From contig JAWZSP010000008.1 of the NCBI GenBank assembly GCA_034401135.1, forward strand, positions 2,852,001 through 2,916,000: a DNA stretch of 64,000 nucleotides. Direction: 5' to 3'. The DNA comes from Volutella citrinella (taxonomy: Eukaryota; Ascomycota; Sordariomycetes; Hypocreales; Nectriaceae). The translations under genes and the position numbers were made by a program. Shown piece by piece: positions 57,298 to 64,000 of this stretch. The notes beneath the pieces are model-generated. The model saw nothing but the letters and a program-made list of their open reading frames with translations, was not told the DNA's origin and made no database searches. Numbering within the stretch: the first letter of the stretch is position 1; the number at the start of each line of letters is the position of its first letter.

Positions 57298-58769
57298 TCA
57301 TTGACCGATTGTCGGCCTGTAGTGCAGCTTTCTTGTGGAGCTGCTGCGACTCTCTGCATCGCCGTCGTCTCGTTCATCCATGGCGGATGTCGCAACCGTC
57401 GTCTGTACAGTCTTGACGATGCCGTGTTCGATGTCTCCTCCACCACGAACGTCGAGTTCGAGATCGCTATCATGATCGCCGGCGCCGATCTGAGTCGTAT
57501 TTCCGCCCTGGAAGCGCGTGTTGTGTCCCTGAGAAAGGGCATTGGAGAATCCAGACTTGTTGTGAACGCCGGTGGTCTTTGACTTTTGACCCGTGGATGA
57601 GTGCCTGTAGTAGATGTCTTCGCTTCCGTGGTTTCCAGAGAGTCGGACAATCTTGGTGATGAGCTCGGCCATTTTCATCTCAATCTGAAGCTTCAACAGA
57701 TAGCAGACAGGATGGAAAGAGAGATACCTGCACGGGGTTAGCGTCTGTAAAATTGCTGAATTTCTCGAGTGAAGACTTACACCAAACTACTCTTCAGTGA
57801 CATGAGACCGACAAGTACCACCTTCCATCCCCGTTAGCGAGTCTGTCAGATAACAAGTGGGTGGCGATACATACATCCAGTGACAGGGAGATGAAGATGA
57901 GCATCAAGTTCATTCGGTAGAGAGGGACGTATTTGGTGAGGCCGTTGTTGATGAGACGAGATCGAACGAGGTAGATGAAATAGAAGTTGAGAACTCCGTC
58001 AACAATGGCGAAGATGACTTTTTCGCATCGATCCCAGATATTGTTAAGATGAATCCACGTTTCGTTGATTTGCAGTCGAGCAGGCATCCAGATGATGAAG
58101 ACACTGATGTTGATGGCGAGGATGATTCCAAAGACCAGCCATTTTAGTTTCGTAGCTCGACCGGGTACGACAAGGAGCAATCCGAGACGATTGAGGATAA
58201 TCTGGAGGAGAAGTTGGACCTGGATCGCCCACCAGAGAGCTGGTACGATTTGCAGATTAGTGTTTGTCCATACTATGTAGATGTCTTGGGTGAAGGCCTT
58301 ACCAACGTTAAAGAAGAAGCCAAAGCTAGGAGGGAAGACGCAGTTAGCAGACAAGACGGGAGTTTCGTATCAGACGCCACCAACCTTGGTGGAATGAAGC
58401 GTCTCTGGAAAAGCCAGGCAAGAATACCAAGAATCATGCTGCTGATCCAGACACCCCAAACCATGCTGACGTAGGCCGTGACACGTTTTGATCGCTTCCA
58501 GGATCGGTACGTCTGCTTCATCGCTCTACTCCCGGAAAACACAGCAACGCCAAGGGAGAACCCCCAAAAGATGCTCGACGTGTTCCTGTTGACATGTCAG
58601 CTTACTCGTGTCCCGTCCCGGCACCATCATGTGTTGACGTCTCACATGTCATCTTCGGAGGGAATCTCGATCTTGAAATCTGCACATGCTGCGTTAGAGA
58701 CCAGTGCCAGGAGGGGCAGATGCCGTTGCACGCACCATCCGAGATGAGGAAGCCATATTTCTGACCCAT
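57298..58769 (-). CDS. Multi-span integral membrane protein, fungal, unknown function
   Basis: Six exons (58769-58736, 58688-58646, 58585-58385, 58325-57875, 57821-57781, 57727-57298) close to 399 residues; three are only 34, 43 and 41 bases. The chain reads MGQKYGFLISDACADFKIEI, MNTSSIFWGFSLGVAVFSGS, VWGVWISSMILGILAWLFQRR, SFGFFFNVGKAFTQDIYIVW, LKWLVFGIILAINISVFIIW, VIFAIVDGVLNFYFIYLVRS and RMNLMLIFISLSLD, then a last short helix. That gives about seven membrane helices with an extracellular-looking short N-terminus. The cytosolic tail of about 130 residues is Ser/Thr/Gly/Asp-rich. The pattern is that of fungal seven-helix receptor-like proteins, but I do not recognise the family and no signalling partner is nearby. 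Confidence 0.78.
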
Positions 58770-59527
58770 CGTTGCGATGTCGAAGGGCCACTACCCCGGC
58801 CGGTGATGTCTCACTTTGTTGATGGAAAAAGCAAGTGAGCGGCCTGTCCAGGGGGCGAGAAGAACAGCAGCAAGCCGACCGATGCACGAACAACCGGGAA
58901 CTGCATGCGTGGCTGCACACGTACCTTATATGAAGGGGAAGCAGGGGTCGTTATCCCCGTGCGCTGCATTGGCCAAGCCGATCCGTCCCTGCAGACGACA
59001 ACCTGTAGCTTCTTGAGGCTGGCGCTTGTCATATGTCACTAGTCTACCGGTCGTGGCTCCGTGCTAATCAGAGCGAGAGCATCGTGAATGCCTCCCCGGG
59101 AGTGGCTGTGGGCTCTAGCTTGGCTACCCCTGGAATCCATTCCAATCTGCGGACTACCGAGTACTTCTTCACTCTCCGGCTCTTCCTTTAGTCATTTCGC
59201 GGCTCAGTGTATCAGCCTGACGTGCAGCACCAGCGGGAAGCCGTTGACGGTGTCAATGGTGTCTACCCGATATGCATGACTGTCGATCGCTGACGGCTCG
59301 GCTCTGTCAAACGCCCTCGATCATGACTCGTTACGGCACTCGGTTCAGGGCTGAGACGGCGCAGGGATATTTTGCCACACTTCAAGTTAGCTCGACTCGG
59401 TGTGGACGGCTCGGCAGAAGCCTTGCCCCTCTTGGTGGGAGAGTGCCAGCGTGCCCAAGCTGCTATGCTGTACGAAGTAGGCAACGCTCGAATTAGGATT
59501 GGCAGAGAATAGAGTTTGCTAGGGCCA

Positions 59528-59557
59528 AAACCTGGAGACCCCGGTCCCTCCAGGTTT
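59528..59557. repeat. Hairpin with 9-base perfect arms
   Basis: AAACCTGGA (59528-59536) faces TCCAGGTTT (59549-59557) across a 12-base GC-rich loop that itself contains ACC/GGT. A cruciform or hairpin could form; no gene end is next to it. Confidence 0.75.
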
Positions 59558-60662
59558 GGAGCTAACGATCAGGGGTCTTGACTCTCACACGCATCCTGAC
59601 GAAAGCACACCGGGGATTGGCTCGGGTACGGATCCCACAACTACCGGCGCGAGTCCTTGGTTGCGGATGGGTCTGAGATGGGTGTCAAGGAGCGTTTACG
59701 AATGGCGAACTTTGGTGTACGAGTCCCGAGATATCGTTGGCTTCGAATCCTCGCCTTGGGACACCGTTGAGATCGGCACCAGCTCTTGAGACGGACGACA
59801 CACGGACATGCTCACGGGCCGCGGTGCACAGCTGCCAACGGCAACGGTGCAGGTCCCGGTGTAGATCCCTACACCGTACCTGGACGAAAATCGGAAGATC
59901 ACAGGCATATCCTGGTCAGCCTGCAAGATTGGCCCTCCAGCACCCTCTCCCAACGACTGAGATCGCAATTCCACTCACCCAGGCAGCCAGGTGCAGAATT
60001 ACCGGGGGCAGCGCCAAAGCATGCCCAAGAGCCCCTATCACAGCGCTAGAGTTGGCGATGTGGGCATGCTCTGCATAGCTCCCAGCTCCCCCCATACGGC
60101 GGGCAGGGCGGAGTGGGAAAACTGAAATAGGGCATCATCGATAGGCGGCCTAGTTCAGGACTCCGCCAGAGTAGCTGCACGAAGTCGGGTTGGCCGACCA
60201 GTCAAGTATTCCCCGATCAGATGCTCCGTCAACCGGCTTATACACCAAGATGAAGCGGCGTGCGTCGCGCCAACGAGCCAGTCTCTTCTCGGGCATGGCA
60301 ATGAGAAGGCGGCCGCCGTCTTCGGGATTTTCACGCAAAACGTGTCTTTTGGCATGACACGGCGTGGGCTGCCAAAAACGTGGAATGGGAAGCGACGGCG
60401 CCTCTAGAACTTGTGTCAGTTCTCGTCCGAAGCCATCATGATGCAATCTGCAACGAGCTTGACGATCCCCTAACACCCACGTGCATGTGTGGAGGATTTC
60501 AATCCCAGAGGTCCAGCCCGAAGCCTTCGGTCGAGATATTGGTGGCGCTGTCTACTGCACATCTGAGAATCTCTAATCCTGACATAATACATAATGCCGA
60601 CTACGGTACGACTAGCGATAATGCTTTTCCGATAGTCGGCTAGGATAAGATGCAATCCTATA

Positions 60663-60686
60663 TCATTCCCGCCTGGGCGGGAATGA
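60663..60686. repeat. 24-base palindrome, 11-base perfect arms, dRS3-like core
   Basis: TCATTCCCGCC (60663-60673), TG spacer, GGCGGGAATGA (60676-60686). The core has the form ATTCCC-N8-GGGAAT, the pattern of the neisserial dRS3 element and similar dispersed proteobacterial repeats. A weaker inverted pair, TAGGAT/ATCCTA, lies just to its left (about 60641-60661). Confidence 0.75.
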
Positions 60687-61848
60687 AACCCAAGCGTCGT
60701 CCCATCTTGGACAACAGAGCGAGATTTGGTGCCGGAGCTTTCCGTCCCCGACCAAGTCCCTGAAGCAGCTCGTGAACCCTTGGGAGCACATGTGCATTCT
60801 TTTGGCCTAGAGCTGCTTGGCTTGGCTTAGTCGAGAAAGGTGGCGCATTAGTGAAAGCCCTCGCAGAGGGGGACGGACTCATCACAAGCCGTGCTAGGTC
60901 CGGGGAGCGTGTCAAGTCTCGCCTGTCTCAAGCTGGAGACCTTCCCCACCAGATTGCGTACTTGCCAGGACCAGGTTGATATTTTAGTATGCACTCTGCA
61001 GACCATTTAGCCGGTGGCAGATCCCTCGTGTGTGGCCGATGGAGTGCTTCATACACGAGGAATCACGTCGGCTGTCACCTATTCTACAGCTAAGGATCGA
61101 CCTCGGAGCGACGATGGCAACGCTGGGCTATGCTCCCTCGTCTCGAGATCCTAATCGTGTTTCAAAACGGCAATTCGTGATTTGACAGGGCGCTAGCAGT
61201 CGGCCGGCCTTGTCAACTCATGGCGGCACACGAGTCGGGCTAGAAGCACCCGAGATGTGCGACGGATGCACCGAACCCCTCGCCACCAGCCGGCTGGTCG
61301 CCACAAGGCTTGGCCTAGTCCGTGTCGGTCCTGACGCGAGCAACAGTACCCCAGCCCAGATAGTGGTGAGCAGCGCCGGCGCCGTCTCCTTGGCTAGAAT
61401 CTCGAGCATGGCGGGTAGAAAGCCGCACGCCTGGATGGTCTTGGCTGTCTGAGCGCGTGGTCGGCGCCGATCAGCTCAATCCCGAGTTCTGGGTCTAGGT
61501 GTACAAGGGACTTTTGGCACTCGCCCAACCGTGCCAAGCAATGGCGTTAGTGCTGTCGATGATGCTTGTACAACGGCTTGCCCTTTGCTCCCCAGATTGC
61601 CACAACGGACGTCGACTTGCACTCGTAACAAGATTACATCTTCTCTTGGCAATTCTATTCACACTAAGAGCCAGCACTAGGTCCAGAAACAGATATGTTT
61701 CCGGCGCTTGCTTCTGGCGAGGTGTCTGGCTTCTGACTGACCATGCCGACCTCGACGATCATGCAGGGCCTGACGTCAGCCCAACCCTGGCACAGCGACA
61801 GAACACATATCGGCGGAATAATCTGCAGCGATATAACCAACTTAATTT

Positions 61849-63086
61849 TCAATACATTTTCCTACCAGATTCCACAAGCTTAGCTACACTATCGTAAAAC
61901 CCAAGTTTGCCATTCGTGTACGAACTCAGACTATAAGCCAACACCTGTGCTGCTGGATCGCTGAGAGACTCGGAGAGGAGATAATCCTTTGATTCATGGG
62001 ATTTCACCATTTGAATATATTCTTCTCTCTCTGTCAGCCGTTTTCGCTCGTCCTCATCAAGCGCCTGGCCTTCGCTGTCAATATCCATTGGGCTGCCGAA
62101 GCAACCAGGCATAGATGGGAGAAATGCCGGAAATGTGGCGAGCTCCCAAGGCAATGTCGACGCGCCTTCCCAGTCAATGATTGCAGTCACTTCGAACCGG
62201 TCATTGATGATCATATTGCTGTGATAAAAGTCGTTGTGTACCAGCGGGAACGGCCCCGAATCATGCCGTGACAGGCGAGGAGCTAGCGCATTGATCTGCC
62301 CCGGAAATTCAGTGATGCCTTTGAGGACTTCTTGAGCTGGTCCGCCTCGCATCAACTCAAGGATTCGTTGCTCTTGGTGCGGAAAGTTCGCATGTGCTGC
62401 CCAGGCCTTGAAGAACTCAGTGGCAGAGGTAAAAGGTCCTCCAAGCTGAGGAAATGGACCGACATCAAAGCTGCCATCTCCCGTCTTGACGATAGTCCCT
62501 ATCTTTTTGAAGCGGAGCGAGCACAGATTGAACTGCCACAAAAATCAGGGTTGTAACCATAGCTTGTACGGGATTGTGTGCTAACATGATGCTTGGCAAC
62601 CGACCGATGGAGGGCATCACGGTGAATGGCAGGGACGCGGCCTCGATGGACTTCAAAGCCGACAGCCGCGTCCATGCCTGTATTTCCTGGAATGAAGTCC
62701 ATCAGAAAGAATGGACTCCCGATTGGGTTTTTATCATCGATCTCGTAGGCGAATAGGCGAGGGATGGGAACATCTGAACGCTGTTCGATGAGATGCATTG
62801 TGTCGACCTCTCGGCGCAACCTGGCGGAGTAAGCGGGAGTATTCTGTAAGTTGACTCCAGCTATCCATTTAGATCCATCAGAGAACTCCAAAAGTCGTAC
62901 AAGGTTGTGCAGCCCGTTTGTGAACTTGTCCAGCGGTCGGCAGTGCAGGCCGTTGTTCAGGCTCGATGCCAAGTCGCACAGCTTACGCCAGTCTGTTTTC
63001 TGCAAGGCGGCTTGTACGAGGCCAGATTTGTCAAATTCGGTGATTTGCCAATTGAGAAAGTCTATCGGTGACCCTGACCCGGCCAT
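61849..63086 (-). CDS. Aminoglycoside phosphotransferase-fold (APH) kinase-like protein
   Basis: Two exons, 63086-62586 and 62532-61849, give 394 residues; the 53-base intron is GTTAGC...GGCAG. The start MAGSGSPIDF is the first ATG in frame. The N-lobe has NGLHNLVRLLEFSDGSKWIA and a PIPRLFAYE hinge. The catalytic loop is LVHNDFYHSNMII (HxDxxxxN type, His-Asn-Asp then Asn) and the metal-binding segment is AIIDWEGA. FEVHRGRVP and FDVGPFPQLGGPF are blocks common in the large fungal APH group (PF01636). These proteins phosphorylate small molecules or act as unusual kinases; bacterial members give aminoglycoside resistance, but that is not implied here. It is probably cytosolic with unknown substrate. 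Confidence 0.87.
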
Positions 63087-63652
63087 GGTCGCTGCGTCAA
63101 GGCACAATCGCGAGTCAATGAGGAGGGACGAAGAGCCGTAGTCCAACAATCACGAGATGGAAACACAGTGCTTTGTGCAACGAGGGGAGAGTGCTGTGGT
63201 GTGTCGGGCGGTGTGCGGAATAAGTATTTGCCCGGGTTTTCAGAGTACCTGATTGTCTCAACCAAGATTACTGTCATAGGCTGAACTTGTGGCTCAGCTG
63301 ACTTTGATCGCCTCCATGTTGAATAATCTGCACAATTATTATTGTGCTGTTTCCCAACGTGCAAGGCGATATGCAGGCACCATTTTCGTTCATGCACAAT
63401 GTAGATTCATGGTCAAGCTTGACTACTATGTGTAATCAGCAACATCAATTGAATGCGATCCTGATTGTCTTTGATAAGGAAGATCTTCCACTGGTAGTTA
63501 CTGTTACCACACAGCATCCCAAACGACAGTTCAATCACACTCAAAAAACGACGTATCGAGGGCACAATAGTCTTTTTTAAATCGCCAAATTTACCATTTT
63601 AGAGATATATTGGTAGTTTCGACGTGGGAAAGTCTACCAGCTTGGAATGTAG
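63087..63652. other. Intergenic, nothing recognised
   Basis: About 570 bases, A+T-rich from 63280 to 63660, between two minus-strand genes. It includes the promoter of the APH-fold gene and the 3' flank of the dehydrogenase. Confidence 0.5.
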
Positions 63653-64000
63653 TTAGATGTGTGACACTGTGAGAGTACCAGTGTTCGAAATCAGGTACTC
63701 ATTCACAGCGACGTCCTTGCCACTCTCTTTACCGTAACCCGACTCTTTGATGCCTCCAAAAGGGCTCTCTGCCGCTCCACTGTTGCCGGTGTTCTATGCC
63801 CACTGTTAATAGCCAAACTTGAAATGGGGAAGGTTATGGTAAACGAGACTCACCAGTCCAACCATGCCAGTCTCGATCCTCTCAAAGAGTCTCCAAAGGA
63901 GATTAACGTCTTTGGTGAACACGTAACTGGCAAGACCCATGCTCGTTGCATTGGACAGGGCAACAGCTTCCTCTTCAGTCTCAAACTTGAACAATCCGCA
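63653..64000 (-). CDS. Aldehyde dehydrogenase, succinate-semialdehyde dehydrogenase-like, C-terminal part
   Basis: Only the 3' end lies in the window; the gene continues past 64000. The second-last exon (to 63854) encodes FETEEEAVALSNATSMGLAS, YVFTKDVNLLWRLFERIETG and MVGL. A 60-base intron (GTGAGT...GCATAG, 63794-63853) leads to a last exon with NTGNSGAAESPFGGIKESGY and GKESGKDVAVNEYLI, with a stop at 63653-63655. These are the C-terminal blocks of NAD(P)-dependent SSADH enzymes, including the conserved PFGG-K-SG oligomerisation segment. The active-site Cys and Glu lie outside the window. The likely role is in GABA shunt or aldehyde clearance. Confidence 0.88.

Larger units (their letters stand above)
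58770..61848. other. 3.1 kb gene-poor region
   Basis: No gene is supported. Short open frames on both strands (for example 60150-60476 minus and 61499-61897 plus) show no motif or exon chain. Two perfect-arm hairpins are present and listed separately. I see no transposon ends or transposase fragments. Confidence 0.5.

Noticed and set aside
59700..59770. GGCTTCGAATCC, a tRNA T-loop-like string
   Set aside because: No matching T-stem, anticodon arm or acceptor stem can be paired around it.
61849..63086. The APH-fold gene as an antibiotic-resistance determinant
   Set aside because: Fungal genomes carry many such kinases; the catalytic loop alone does not indicate aminoglycoside activity.

Overview
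The window is nuclear DNA of a filamentous ascomycete (Pezizomycotina). Genes are broken by short introns of about 45 to 100 bases with GT...AG ends and CTAAC or CTGAC-like branch sites. The gene content is also fungal: a Crh-type cell wall transglycosylase, an AflR-like Zn2Cys6 regulator, a highly reducing polyketide synthase, rhodopsin-fold membrane proteins and a Mtr-like amino acid permease. The overall style suggests Sordariomycetes, perhaps Hypocreales, but that placement is inference. I resolved exon borders by hand for most genes, and their reading frames close exactly.

Layout. 1-4 kb: two divergent accessory genes, both with a broken or unresolved frame. One encodes a membrane-anchored protein of unknown function; the other a PA-clan protease-like protein with Cys in the nucleophile position. 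4.3-13.1 kb: a secreted two-domain fasciclin protein, an amino acid permease, a family-16 protein methyltransferase and a protein of unknown function. 14.2-20.7 kb: secreted and cell wall enzymes, namely a BBE-type FAD oxidase with both residues for bicovalent flavin, a nine-exon GH43 exo-galactanase with a CBM35-like tail, and a GPI-anchored Crh-type GH16 enzyme. 20.7-24.9 kb is empty. 24.9-29.4 kb: a rhodopsin-domain membrane protein and a DHA2-type MFS exporter. 29.5-36.5 kb: a 1357-codon membrane/ankyrin gene whose 3' end carries a small internal inversion, and a four-exon gene of unknown function. 36.9-37.5 kb: a small secreted Cys-containing protein.

38-56 kb is the most notable region, a candidate secondary-metabolite cluster. 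It holds an Erg6-like SAM methyltransferase, a TRI101-like HXXXD acyltransferase, an AflR-like Zn2Cys6 regulator, a 2536-residue highly reducing PKS (KS-AT-DH-cMT-ER-KR-ACP), a secreted LIP-type lipase and a LovG-like FSH hydrolase. A workable model is that the regulator drives the cluster, the PKS builds a C-methylated reduced acyl chain, the FSH hydrolase releases it, and the acyltransferase and methyltransferase tailor or attach it. The architecture and length recall LovF and squalestatin tetraketide synthase, but I cannot name the product.

57-64 kb: a seven-helix-like membrane protein, a 3 kb gene-poor stretch with two hairpins, an APH-fold kinase, and the 3' end of a succinate-semialdehyde dehydrogenase-like gene running off the right edge. 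I found no tRNA, rRNA, CRISPR array or intact transposon.
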